Assembly (NCBI RefSeq): GCF_000718555.1 | Contig: NZ_JOAN01000004.1 | Coordinates: 124,001 to 188,000 of the forward strand | Source: Micromonospora chokoriensis | GTDB lineage: Bacteria > Actinomycetota > Actinomycetes > Mycobacteriales > Micromonosporaceae | DNA: 64,000 bases | Direction: 5' to 3' | Shown: piece by piece, positions 29,087 to 38,051 of the stretch | How the letters are laid out: every line of letters begins with the position of its first letter | Numbering within the stretch: the stretch's first letter is position 1 | Made by a program: the position numbers and the translations under genes | Notes under the pieces: model-generated | What the model was told of the DNA's origin: nothing | Database searches by the model: none | What the model saw: only the letters and a program-made list of their open reading frames with translations

Positions 29087-29802
29087 GTGTCCTCCTGGTT
29101 GGCGTCCCGCCGGTAGCGTCCCGACCCCGATCCGACGCCCTCCGCCGGGCCGAGGTTCCCCGGCGTGACGTCGGGCACGCCGTTGTGCGGGGAGGCGGGA
29201 TCCGGTTGGGCCGGAGTCGTCACGGTGACGGCGGGGCGAAGATGCCCGAGCAGCACGGCCAGCCGGGCTCGACCCCGGGCGCACCGGCTCTTCACCGTGC
29301 CCTCCGCGACCCCGAGGATGCGGGCGACCTCGGCGACCGGGTAGCCCTGCACGTCCACCAGCACCAACGCGGCGCGTTGCTCAAGAGGTAGTGCGGTGAG
29401 CGCCTGGCGGACCACCAGCACGGTGTCATGATCCTGGACCGGGGCGGCCGGCTCCAACCCGCCGGTGCCCGAGCCGTCCTCGGCCCGATTGCCGTCCGGC
29501 AGCGGCACGGTGGGGTGCGCCTGCCGGCGTCGGATCCGGTCCAGGCAGGCGTTGACCACGATCCGGTGCAGCCAGGTCGTGACAGCGGAGTCACCCCGGA
29601 ACCGGGCCGCCGCTCGATGCGCCGACAGCAACGCGTCCTGGAGCGCGTCAGCTGCCTCCTCGCGGTCGCCGAGCGTCCGCAGGGCCACCGCCCACAACCG
29701 GTCGCGGTGCCGGTGGAACAACTCGGCGAAGGCGTCCCGGTCACCGGCGGCGTGGGCGCGCAGCAGCTCCAGGTCCGTTGCGGCGTCGCGCCCGTCCATC
29801 AC
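29083..29802 (-). CDS. sigM: ECF RNA polymerase sigma factor SigM
   Basis: A 239-residue group 4 sigma factor. Region 2 is DAFAELFHRHRDRLWAVALRTLGDREEAADALQDALLSAHRAAARFRGDSAVTTWLHRIVVN in outline, and region 4 is ALPLEQRAALVLVDVQGYPVAEVARILGVAEGTVKSRCARGR. A Pro/Gly-rich tail of about 40 residues follows. The start is GTG at 29802 or ATG three bases later. It lies 40 bases after the pseudokinase gene and overlaps its anti-sigma gene, so the three may be cotranscribed. Confidence 0.92.
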   Translation of the reverse strand: MMDGRDAATDLELLRAHAAGDRDAFAELFHRHRDRLWAVALRTLGDREEAADALQDALLSAHRAAARFRGDSAVTTWLHRIVVNACLDRIRRRQAHPTVPLPDGNRAEDGSGTGGLEPAAPVQDHDTVLVVRQALTALPLEQRAALVLVDVQGYPVAEVARILGVAEGTVKSRCARGRARLAVLLGHLRPAVTVTTPAQPDPASPHNGVPDVTPGNLGPAEGVGSGSGRYRRDANQEDT

Positions 29803-29842
29803 CGCGTCCAGCGAATGCGGTGCCCGGTTCGTGGTGCCCGGC

Positions 29843-31564
29843 TCACGACCCCTGGACCGTAATCTCCTGCACCCCTAGCTTGAACCCACCCTCGGCCGGA
29901 GCCAGCTCGGTGATCCAGAACAGCAGGTACTGGTATTTCTGGTCGACGTCGAAGCCGTTGAACGTCATGGTGGTGCCGTCGTGATCCTCGAACGGCTGGC
30001 CGATGGCGGTCTTGTAGTTCGCGATCAACTGCTTGTCACCGCTGGAGCTGGACGGCGGGTTGCTCGTGCCGGCGAGCATCTGGGCGGACGCTCCGGTGGC
30101 CGAGAGCACCGCCCGCACCGACTTGACGCTGTGCGGCTCGCCGAGGTCGATCCAGACCCCCATGCCCCTCTTCAGGTTGCCGAAGTTGGGCCGGTTCTGG
30201 TACGTCTCGGTCTCCCAGCCCTTGTCCTCGTCACCGTCGATGACCTTTTCGGCGCCGCCGACCTCACTGCGGTTCGTGCTGTCCGGGTCGATGATCCGGA
30301 CGTTCTTCACGGTCAGCTTGCGCACGGTCGCGGCGGCCGGGGTGGCGTCGCCGGCCGGGGCGCTGGCGCTCGGTTCGGCGACCGGGTTGGACTGCGGGTC
30401 CTTGTCGTCGCCGCCCAGCGTGATGATGCCGATCAGCAGACCGACCAGGGCGACGGCCAGCAGGCTGGCGATGCCCACGGCGACCTTGCGACCGCCGGCC
30501 GCGGCCAGCGGCGACGGCTCTTCCTCGGTGTCGGCGGCGAACCGCAGCGGCCCGCTGTTGTCGAGGTAGTGCTCATCCTCGGCCGGCACATCCAGGCGCG
30601 CCAACTCGGCGGCGAGCACGTCGGAGGAGGGCGGCGCGATCTCGGCGTCGAGGAGGTCCATGGTCAGGTCGTCCAGGTATGCCGGAACGCCCGCCCTAAC
30701 CTGGCGAGGCGCCGCGATGGCACCCGCGGCGTCCCGAACGGCGTCCGGGATGGCGGCGCGGCCGTGGCCAGCGGTGGCGCCGCGCAGCGGTGCCTCGGCG
30801 TGCGGCCAGGAGCCGGTCAGCGCGAAGTAGAGGACACCGCCGACCGCCCGGATGTCGTTCTCCTGGCTGTCGGCGCCGTCGGTGCGGGCGTCGGCCAGGA
30901 CCACCCGGCCCTCGTCGCTGATCATGACGGTGCCGGGGTGAACGTTGCCGTGCACCATGCCGGTGGCGTGCACCGCAGCGAGCGCGCTCGCCGCGGCGTT
31001 GCCGATCGCGGTGGCCCGAGCCGGGTCCAGGGGGCCGTCGGTCGCCAGGTCCCGCAGGGACTGCCCGTCGACCCACTCGCGCACCACGTACGCCCGGTCG
31101 GCCTCGTCGATCGCGTCGTAGACGCCGACCAGGTTGGGGTGGATGACCCGGCTGGCCGCGACGGCGGCCTGAAGCATCTCGGTGGCGGAGTCGCCACCCG
31201 GGTAACGCAGCACCACCGCAACGGGACGGCGCAGGATGACGTCGACCCCGCGCCAGACCAGCCGACCCGCGCTGTCGTTATTGATGTGCTCAACCAGTTC
31301 GTACCGCTCGGCGAGGACTTCACCGGCCGTGGGAGCACCGAAGGTCATGACCGGAGGAGCGCTTTCGTCCGCCTCCTGACCCTCGCCGACCTGGGTCACC
31401 CGTCCTCCCTCGGTGATCGTGTCGATCGATGAACCCGAACTGCTGGGCATGTGGCTTCCCGCTCTGCCGTTGAAGGAACCGGCCGACCAGTTCCGACGCG
31501 CAGCGTCGGCCCCTGCCGTACCCGTCGAGAGCGACCTTACCCGGGTTGCCCGTCTCTCCGACAT
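29843..31564 (-). CDS. MviN-associated pseudokinase with extracellular discoidin-like domain
   Basis: A 573-residue protein. A disordered N-terminus leads to a protein-kinase-like fold from about residue 85 (LAERYELVEHIN). The catalytic motifs are lost: HGNVHPGTV replaces HRDxKxxN and ADARTDG replaces DFG, and the beta-3 lysine is absent in VAVVLRYPG. It should therefore bind partners, not phosphorylate. One membrane helix (VAVGIASLLAVALVGLLIGIITL) precedes an outer domain resembling discoidin/F5-8 type C folds. In mycobacteria this module is fused to MurJ (Rv3910) and is recognised by FhaA. Here it is a separate gene, 332 bases after murJ. Confidence 0.9.
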   Translation of the reverse strand: MSERRATRVRSLSTGTAGADAARRNWSAGSFNGRAGSHMPSSSGSSIDTITEGGRVTQVGEGQEADESAPPVMTFGAPTAGEVLAERYELVEHINNDSAGRLVWRGVDVILRRPVAVVLRYPGGDSATEMLQAAVAASRVIHPNLVGVYDAIDEADRAYVVREWVDGQSLRDLATDGPLDPARATAIGNAAASALAAVHATGMVHGNVHPGTVMISDEGRVVLADARTDGADSQENDIRAVGGVLYFALTGSWPHAEAPLRGATAGHGRAAIPDAVRDAAGAIAAPRQVRAGVPAYLDDLTMDLLDAEIAPPSSDVLAAELARLDVPAEDEHYLDNSGPLRFAADTEEEPSPLAAAGGRKVAVGIASLLAVALVGLLIGIITLGGDDKDPQSNPVAEPSASAPAGDATPAAATVRKLTVKNVRIIDPDSTNRSEVGGAEKVIDGDEDKGWETETYQNRPNFGNLKRGMGVWIDLGEPHSVKSVRAVLSATGASAQMLAGTSNPPSSSSGDKQLIANYKTAIGQPFEDHDGTTMTFNGFDVDQKYQYLLFWITELAPAEGGFKLGVQEITVQGS

Positions 31565-31896
31565 GTCATCTTCCCGCCGCACCTGGCGGGGTTCCGGCAG
31601 TCGGAGAACTCGTCCGGTTACGACCGTTGTCAGCCACGTTGCTGGCACATGTACTAGCTAATCTACGGCTTCACCGCAAGTGACCGACGTCGGGGCTGGG
31701 CTGGGCGTGGCGCTCGCGTTACCTCGCATGTTCCCCCCGAACGGGTTGCCACCCTCAGCCGTACGGTTGGTTATCCACAGGCCGATGCGGTGGTTGACCG
31801 GCGAATCGCGGAGTTATCCACAGGGACATCCCCAGCCTGGTGATCCGTGGTCACGGTCCGTATGAGTGTCAACTTGTTGTGATCGGATGCTGTCTT
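31565..31896. other. murJ-pseudokinase intergenic region with two DnaA boxes
   Basis: These 332 bases should contain the pseudokinase promoter. Two exact TTATCCACA boxes in the same orientation lie at 31771-31779 and 31814-31822, 43 bases apart. I see no coding signal or terminator. Confidence 0.7.
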
Positions 31897-33654
31897 TCAG
31901 CGACCGAGGCGGCGGCGAACCATGCCGACCACCTCGGTGATCTCGCCGATCCGCAGCAGCATGGCCAGACCCAGGTAGGTCCCGCCGATCACCACGCCGC
32001 CGATCACGAGCTGGATCACCGCCTGCATCCAACTCGGCCGGTCGCCGCCGGGCAGCAGGTTCACGACGAGAAGGCCGACCAACGCGGCCCCCAACGCGGC
32101 AACCGCCACTCGGCCGAGGGTGCGCAGGATGGCACCCATCCCGATCCGGCCCACCCGGGGCCGCAACAGCCAGGCTGAGGCGAACGCCGCCGCAAGGTAG
32201 GAGACGGTGTTGCCGATCATCATGCCGGCGGCGGCGAAGTGGGCGGCGAAGGCGACGTAGAGCACCACCTGCACGCCGATCCGCAGGGCCACCACCGGGA
32301 TGTTGATCAGCGCCGGGGTGCGGGTGTCCGGTAGGGCGTAGAAGGCGAACGTGAAGAGCTGACTGATCGCGAACGGCACCAACGCCAGCGCAGCCAGCAG
32401 CAGCACCAGCGAGGTGTCCGCCGCGTTCTCGTCGCTGAACGCGCCGTAGCGGAACAGCGCCACCGCCAGCGGGGTGGCCAGCACCGCGTAGCAGACCGCG
32501 ATCGGGGCGAGCACCGCCGAGACGGTGCGCGTGCCACGGGACAGATCGGCGGCGACGTCGGAGTACCGGCCGTCGGCAGCGGCCGCGCTCATCCGGGGCA
32601 TCAGCGCCGTGATGATCGAGACGGCGATGATGCCGTGCGCCATCATCAGCAGCAGGAACACGTTGTTGTAGATAAGTGGACCGGCCGCGTTCTCCTTGCC
32701 CGCCCGGTTCAGCAGGTTGAACAGCACGATGAGGCCGACCTGGCTCACCGCGACGTAGCAGAACATCCAGCCGCCGAGACGCCCCAGCTCGCGCAGCCCG
32801 AGGGTGCGGAAGTCGAACCGGAACCGCCACCGGAAGCCGACCTTGCGCAGCGCCGGCAGTAGCCCGGCGGCCTGGATCGCCACGCCGAGCAGGGTGCCGC
32901 CGCCGATCAGCAGGATCCGGCCGGGGGTCATCTCCGCCGGCTTGACGATCTCCGCGCCGAAGATCGCGATGTACAGCCCAGCGGTGCTGATCACCACGAT
33001 GTTGTTGAGGATCGGCGCCCACATCGGCGCGGCGAAGTGCCCGCGCGTGTTCAGCACCGCGCTGATCAGCGCGCTGAGACCGGTGAAGAAGATCATCGGC
33101 AACATCAGGTACGACAGGGCCTTGACCAGGCCCCGGAAATCTTCTCCGGTGTCTTCGCCGGCGTAGAGCTTGGTCAGCAGTCCGGCCGCGAGCACAGCCA
33201 GCAGGGCCGCTCCCGCCAGGGTCAGCACGGCGAGGGTCAGCAACCGTTGGGCGTACGCCTGACCACCGTCGGCGTCGACCTTGCGCCGACGGACCAGCAC
33301 CGGGATCAGCACGCTGGTGAGGATGCCGCCGAGTAGGAACTCGTAGACCATGCCGGGCAGGATCTGCGCGGTGGTGTACGCGTCGCCTACCAGCGCGCCA
33401 CCCAGCGCGGCGGTCAACGCCAACGTACGCAGAAAGCCGGTGCCCCGGCTGACCAGGCTGCCGATCGCCATCACCGCGCTGTTGGTCGCCGCGCTCGCCT
33501 CGGCCACCTGCTCCTGCGGCGGTGCGGTCGACTCCATGGCCGGCTGGTTCAGTGGCTCGGCGGAGATGAACGTGGCGCCGTCCCCGGGACGGGCGCCAGC
33601 TCCGGCCCCGCCATCGTTCGCGGCGTTGGCGCTGCGGTAGAGCCCGCCGCTCAT
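31897..33654 (-). CDS. murJ: lipid II flippase MurJ (MviN)
   Basis: MurJ moves lipid II across the membrane for peptidoglycan synthesis. The 585-residue protein has about 50 disordered residues, then a MATE-like core of some 14 hydrophobic helices. It starts AVMAIGSLVSRGTGFLRTLALTAALG, including the conserved loop-1 arginine region, with the later PAFYALPDTRTP-like segment (TFAFYALPDTRTPALIN). The C-terminus ends after the last helix with a short basic tail, so no kinase-like domain is attached. CTGGAG/GGAGG precede the ATG. It is divergent from pcnA. Confidence 0.95.
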   Translation of the reverse strand: MSGGLYRSANAANDGGAGAGARPGDGATFISAEPLNQPAMESTAPPQEQVAEASAATNSAVMAIGSLVSRGTGFLRTLALTAALGGALVGDAYTTAQILPGMVYEFLLGGILTSVLIPVLVRRRKVDADGGQAYAQRLLTLAVLTLAGAALLAVLAAGLLTKLYAGEDTGEDFRGLVKALSYLMLPMIFFTGLSALISAVLNTRGHFAAPMWAPILNNIVVISTAGLYIAIFGAEIVKPAEMTPGRILLIGGGTLLGVAIQAAGLLPALRKVGFRWRFRFDFRTLGLRELGRLGGWMFCYVAVSQVGLIVLFNLLNRAGKENAAGPLIYNNVFLLLMMAHGIIAVSIITALMPRMSAAAADGRYSDVAADLSRGTRTVSAVLAPIAVCYAVLATPLAVALFRYGAFSDENAADTSLVLLLAALALVPFAISQLFTFAFYALPDTRTPALINIPVVALRIGVQVVLYVAFAAHFAAAGMMIGNTVSYLAAAFASAWLLRPRVGRIGMGAILRTLGRVAVAALGAALVGLLVVNLLPGGDRPSWMQAVIQLVIGGVVIGGTYLGLAMLLRIGEITEVVGMVRRRLGR

Positions 33655-33780
33655 CTCCAGCCTCCCAGGGGTACGTCGAGTCGGACACCGACCCGCACGC
33701 CACAGACCATAGTCAACCCACGCCCATTACCCGCGCCCGGCGGATCGGATCACACCCTGGCCCGATAAGCTGGCGATCCC

Positions 33781-35241
33781 ATGTCCGAAGCTTCCGTTCC
33801 TCACGCCGCTGACCGCCGTGAACTCACCGCCGCGCAGCGCAACGCCGTCGCCGAACTGCTCCGGGTGTCCCCGGTCGCCGACGAGTTGGGCCGCCGGTTC
33901 GTCCGCGCTGGTCACGAACTGCACCTGGTGGGCGGTTCGGTGCGGGATGCCCTGCTCGGTCGTCTCGGGGACGACCTCGACTTCTGCACCGACGCGCACC
34001 CCGACGAGACCCTGCGGATCATCAAGGGCTGGGCCGAGTCGATCTGGGAGACCGGTCGGGAGTTCGGCACCATCGGCGCTCAGCGCGACGGTCTCCGGCT
34101 GGAGATCACCACGTTCCGCGCGGAGTCGTACGACCAGGTCAGCCGCAACCCGGTAGTGGTGTACGGCACCAGCCTCGACGAGGACCTGAAGCGGCGCGAC
34201 TTCACCATCAACGCGATGGCGGTCAGCCTGCCGGACCACCGGTTCACCGACCCGCACGGCGGGCTGGACGACATCTCGGCCAAGGTGATCCGTACCCCCA
34301 GCACGCCACGTGAGTCCTTCGGTGACGACCCGCTGCGAATGCTGCGGGCCGCCCGGTTCGCCGCCCAGCTCGGCTTCGTCGTCGACCTCGACGCGCACCG
34401 GGCGATGAGTGAGATGTCGGCGGACCTGGACCGGATCACCGCCGAGCGGATCCGCGACGAGTTCACCAAGCTGCTCTGCGGCGCGGACCCGATCACCGGG
34501 CTGCGGCTGCTCGTCGACACGGGGTTGGCCGAGCGTTTCCTGCCGGAGTTGACCGGGCTGAAGCTGGAGATCGACGAGCACGCGCAGCACAAGGACGTCT
34601 ACGAGCACACGTTGACGGTCGTCGAGAACGCGGTCTCCTACGAAGATGAGGGCTGCGACTTCATCCTGCGGATGGCCGCCCTCATGCACGACGTGGGCAA
34701 GCCGGCGACCAAGGCCGCCGCCCCCGACGGCCGGGTCAGCTTCCACCACCACGAGGTGGTCGGTGCCCGGCTGACCAAGGCCCGGATGAAGGCGATGCGG
34801 TACCCGAAGGAGATCACCGCGAAGGTGACCGCGCTGGTCGCGCTGCACCTGCGCTTCTACGGGTACGGGCGGGGCGAGTGGACCGACTCGGCGGTGCGCC
34901 GCTACGTCGCCGATGCCGGTGATCTGCTGCCCCGACTGCACAAGCTGACCCGTTCGGACTGCACGACCCGTAACCGGCGCAAGGCCGCCCAGCTCGCCGC
35001 CGACTACGACGCGCTGGAAGACCGGATCGCCCGGATCGCGGCCGAGGAGGACCTGGCGCGGGTCCGGCCCGACCTGGACGGCAACGCGATCATGGAGCTG
35101 CTCGGCGTGCCGCCGGGGCCGGTGGTCGGGCGGGCCTGGAAGCACCTCAAGGAGCAGCGCCTCGAACACGGCCCACTGGACCGGGACGCCGCCGAGGTGG
35201 AACTGCTGCGCTGGGCCCGCGCCGAGGGTCTGATCAACTAA
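33781..35241 (+). CDS. pcnA: CCA tRNA nucleotidyltransferase
   Basis: The enzyme adds or repairs the 3' CCA of tRNAs. The 486-residue protein has the class II nucleotidyltransferase head LHLVGGSVRDALLGRLGDDLDFCTDAHP with the catalytic Asp pair, then RRDFTINAMAVSL. The tRNA-binding neck region includes DDPLRMLRAARFAAQLGF. A C-terminal HD domain is visible at ALMHDVGKPATK. The position next to murJ matches the actinobacterial order, where it is usually called pcnA. It ends before a strong bidirectional hairpin. Confidence 0.93.
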   Translation: MSEASVPHAADRRELTAAQRNAVAELLRVSPVADELGRRFVRAGHELHLVGGSVRDALLGRLGDDLDFCTDAHPDETLRIIKGWAESIWETGREFGTIGAQRDGLRLEITTFRAESYDQVSRNPVVVYGTSLDEDLKRRDFTINAMAVSLPDHRFTDPHGGLDDISAKVIRTPSTPRESFGDDPLRMLRAARFAAQLGFVVDLDAHRAMSEMSADLDRITAERIRDEFTKLLCGADPITGLRLLVDTGLAERFLPELTGLKLEIDEHAQHKDVYEHTLTVVENAVSYEDEGCDFILRMAALMHDVGKPATKAAAPDGRVSFHHHEVVGARLTKARMKAMRYPKEITAKVTALVALHLRFYGYGRGEWTDSAVRRYVADAGDLLPRLHKLTRSDCTTRNRRKAAQLAADYDALEDRIARIAAEEDLARVRPDLDGNAIMELLGVPPGPVVGRAWKHLKEQRLEHGPLDRDAAEVELLRWARAEGLIN

Positions 35242-35262
35242 CCCGCTCCACGCCTTCGCGTT

Positions 35263-35310
35263 ACGCCGACGGGCGTCGTCCCCGAGGTTCAGGGCGACGC
35301 CCGTCGGCGT
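35263..35310. terminator. bidirectional terminator between pcnA and flotillin genes
   Basis: A perfect 16-base stem starting ACGCCGACGGGCGTCG closes a 16-base loop between the convergent pcnA and flotillin genes. Neither side has a strong T-run, as is common in high-GC actinobacteria. Confidence 0.8.
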
Positions 35311-35316
35311 ACCAGG

Positions 35317-36834
35317 TCAGCGGGTTTCGACGGCCGTCCCGTCCACCGACGAGGTGCCGTTGCCGGTCGAAGAGGACGCCGCGCCGAGCCGGGCCAGCAG
35401 GCCGGGCAGGTCGATCCCGGTGAGGTCGCTGCCGAGCTGGAGCCCTTGGGCCACGTTGCCGGCCACCGACTTGGTCAGCGACGACGCGCCGTCGGTGGAG
35501 ATGACGGTCATCTTGTCGATCGCCCCGATCGGTGCGCTGGCCGCCTCCACGACCTTCGGCAGCACCCTGACCAGCAGGTCCAGCACCGCTGCCTCGCCGT
35601 ACGCGGCGAACGCCTCGGCCTTGCGCGCCATCGCGTCGGCCTCGGCCTCGCCCTTGGCCAGGATGGCCGCCGCCTCGGCCTGGCCCTCCCGCTCGACCGC
35701 CTCGGCGATCGCGGAGCGTCGGCGCTGCTCGGCCTCACCTTCCTTGGCACCCTCGATCGCGTTCGCCTCGGCGAGCGCGGCACGCCGGGCCCGCTCGCCT
35801 TCACCGGTGAGCCGGGCCTGCTCGGCGGAGGCCTGCGCGGCGGCGATGACCGACTGCCGCTGCGCGTCCGCGTGCAGCACCGCCGCGGCGCGGGAAGCCT
35901 CGGCCTCCTGCTCCACCTTGTACCGGGCCGCGTCCGCCGGCTTGCGTACCTCGGTGTCGAGTTGGCGCTGCTTGAGTTCGGCGTTGCGCTCGGCGACCTT
36001 CTGCTGCTCGGAGAGGATCGCCTGGTCCCGTTCCGCCTGGGCGAGCGGGCCGGCCGCGGCGGACTTCGCCTTCGCGGCGTCGATCTCGGCCTGGATGCCG
36101 GCCTGCTTGAGGGACAGGTTCCGGTTCGCCTCGGCGATGGCCTCCTCGGCGAGCAGCCGCTCCTGCTCGGCCTGCTGCCGGGCCCGCGCCTCGGCGATGG
36201 CGGCGTCCTTGAGCACCCGGGCGGCCTCGGGTCGACCCAGGTCCTGCAGGTAGGACCCTTCGGCGAGGATGTCCTGGAGCTGGAAGGTGTCCAGCACCAG
36301 ACCCTGGTTGGTCATCGAGTGTTCGGCCTCCTCGGCCACGGCGCTGGCGAACGCCGCCCGGTCCCGGATGACCTCCTCGACGGTGAGCCGGCCGACGATC
36401 GAGCGCAGCGCTCCGGCGAGCACCTCACGGGTGAAGTTGTCGATCTCGTCCTGTTGGTGCAGGAACCGCTGGGCGGCAGCGCGGATCGCGTCCTCGGTGC
36501 CGCCGACCTTGACGATCGCCACGCCGTGCAGGTCGGCGCGGATGCCCTGCTTGCTCACCGCACCCCGGATGCCGACGTCGATCCGGCGGCTGGACAGGTC
36601 GAGCGACTGGAGCTTCTGCACCACCGGCAGCACGAAGACCGAGGCGCCCAGCACGACCTTCTGACCGGAGTTGTCGGTCGACCGCCCGCCGTCGGCGGTC
36701 TGCGTGGTGCGGCCCTTGCGGCCGGTGACGATGAACGCCTCGTTCGGGCCGGCCACCTTGATCCGGGAGAGCACGAAGAGCACCAGGATGAGCGCGAGGA
36801 GGACCGCGCCACCAATGGCGATTAACAGGGCCAT
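35317..36834 (-). CDS. flotillin-like SPFH domain protein
   Basis: A 505-residue membrane-scaffold protein. One N-terminal membrane helix (LLIAIGGAVLLALILVLFVLSRI) leads into the SPFH domain (GPNEAFIVTGRKGR to RRIDVGIRGAVSKQGIRADLHGVAIVKV). A long coiled coil of Ala, Glu, Arg, Lys and Gln repeats runs from about residue 185 to 400. A C-terminal flotillin segment follows (GEAAVLDLLVRVLPKVVEAASAPIGAIDKMTVISTDG). Flotillins organise membrane microdomains. It follows the NfeD-like gene by 28 bases, the usual NfeD-flotillin operon. Confidence 0.92.
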   Translation of the reverse strand: MALLIAIGGAVLLALILVLFVLSRIKVAGPNEAFIVTGRKGRTTQTADGGRSTDNSGQKVVLGASVFVLPVVQKLQSLDLSSRRIDVGIRGAVSKQGIRADLHGVAIVKVGGTEDAIRAAAQRFLHQQDEIDNFTREVLAGALRSIVGRLTVEEVIRDRAAFASAVAEEAEHSMTNQGLVLDTFQLQDILAEGSYLQDLGRPEAARVLKDAAIAEARARQQAEQERLLAEEAIAEANRNLSLKQAGIQAEIDAAKAKSAAAGPLAQAERDQAILSEQQKVAERNAELKQRQLDTEVRKPADAARYKVEQEAEASRAAAVLHADAQRQSVIAAAQASAEQARLTGEGERARRAALAEANAIEGAKEGEAEQRRRSAIAEAVEREGQAEAAAILAKGEAEADAMARKAEAFAAYGEAAVLDLLVRVLPKVVEAASAPIGAIDKMTVISTDGASSLTKSVAGNVAQGLQLGSDLTGIDLPGLLARLGAASSSTGNGTSSVDGTAVETR

Positions 36835-36862
36835 ACGAGGAGTCCCGTCTAGGAGGGGGAAG

Positions 36863-37375
36863 TCAGTAGGTTTCGACGTGCACGCTGGTCTCGCTGAGTG
36901 CCTGCACGACGAAGACCTGGGTGCCGATCGGTATCGGCTGGTCCGCGCGGGCGCTGAGCTTGACCGGCTGACCGGCGAGGCGTACCCGGACCTCGCCGTA
37001 GCCGTTGACCGGCACCGGGGTGACAACCAGGCCGAGCGCTCCGACCAGGTCGTCGCGGGTGGGAGTGGGGTCGGTGCGCATGTTCCTGGCCGCCCGGCTC
37101 AGCCGGGAGGCCAACCAGCCGGTGGGCACGGCCGCCAGCAAGCCGCCGGCCGTCGCGCCGACGATCATGCCAGGTGTACGCGCACCGAGCAGTTCGTTGA
37201 CGATGGCGGCGCCGAACCCGAACGCCCCGGCGAAGCCGGCGACCGTCTCGACCGAGATCGGGCCGTCCACGTCGGGATGCCCGAACTGGAGAATCTCGGT
37301 GCCGAGCAATGCGAGCGCGAGCACGCCGATGCCCGCCCCACCGATGATCAGAAAGATGAGCGTCCCCGTTGCCAC
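36863..37375 (-). CDS. NfeD-like membrane protein
   Basis: About 170 residues: an N-terminal membrane helix (TLIFLIIGGAGIGVLALALLG), further hydrophobic segments rich in Gly and Ala (AGFAGAFGFGAAIVNELLG, GMIVGATAGGLLAAVPTGWLA), and a C-terminal OB-fold (GALGLVVTPVPVNGYGEVRVRLAGQPVKLSARADQPIPIGTQVFVVQ). This is the short NfeD class that works with flotillin. The start is uncertain: GTG at 37375 seems likeliest, with a TTG at 37402 also in frame. No strong ribosome-binding site is seen. Confidence 0.82.
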   Translation of the reverse strand: MATGTLIFLIIGGAGIGVLALALLGTEILQFGHPDVDGPISVETVAGFAGAFGFGAAIVNELLGARTPGMIVGATAGGLLAAVPTGWLASRLSRAARNMRTDPTPTRDDLVGALGLVVTPVPVNGYGEVRVRLAGQPVKLSARADQPIPIGTQVFVVQALSETSVHVETY

Positions 37376-37450
37376 GACCCGAACGGTATCGACGCCGCGC
37401 AACGGGCAACGGGTCGGTCACCGCCGGCGGGAGTCGGGGACAATGGGTGG

Positions 37451-37930
37451 ATGCGTTGGACCGTGCTCGACTCACCGATCGGCGAGTTCTCCGTGGCCAG
37501 CGACGGTGCGAGCGTCTGCGGCGCGCACTTCGGCCGGGTCGACGCGGCGGCCGACGAGCCTGACCACGAGTTGTCCCGGCAGGCCGTCGCCGAGCTGCGG
37601 GCGTACTTCGCCGGTGAGCTGACCGGGTTCGCCGTCCCGGTGACCATCCCCCGTGGTTCGGACTTCGAACGGGCGGTGTGGCGGGAGATGACTCTGATCC
37701 CGTACGGCGAGACACTTACCTACGGCGAGGTGGCGCGTCGGGTCGGCGACGCCGGTGCCGCCCGGGCGGTGGGGGTGGCCTGCAACCGGAACCCCATCCC
37801 GGTCATCGTGCCGTGCCACCGCATCGTCGGTGCTGGCGGGCGGCTCGTCGGCTTCGGGGGTGGCCTGCCGCGCAAGGTGCACCTGCTGGAGTTGGAGGCC
37901 CGGGTGGCTCTACAACAAGCGTGGTCCTGA
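37451..37930 (+). CDS. ogt: methylated-DNA-[protein]-cysteine S-methyltransferase
   Basis: A 159-residue suicide repair enzyme for O6-methylguanine. The active site PCHRIVG is in IPVIVPCHRIVGAGGRLVGFGGGLPRKVHLLELE, and the upstream helix-turn-helix region is IPYGETLTYGEVARRVGDAGAARAVG. There is no Ada-type regulatory domain. GGTGG lies directly before the ATG at 37451. It stands alone, divergent from the NfeD-like gene. Confidence 0.95.
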   Translation: MRWTVLDSPIGEFSVASDGASVCGAHFGRVDAAADEPDHELSRQAVAELRAYFAGELTGFAVPVTIPRGSDFERAVWREMTLIPYGETLTYGEVARRVGDAGAARAVGVACNRNPIPVIVPCHRIVGAGGRLVGFGGGLPRKVHLLELEARVALQQAWS

Positions 37931-38051
37931 TCGGTCTCAACGGGCCAATCTGTTCGAAACGGGTCGTGTTCATCAGCCGATCGGTCGATGTGGATACCCA
38001 GTCTCACCCGTCATGATCGGTCGTCATTTCACCGACTATCGCGGGGGACCT

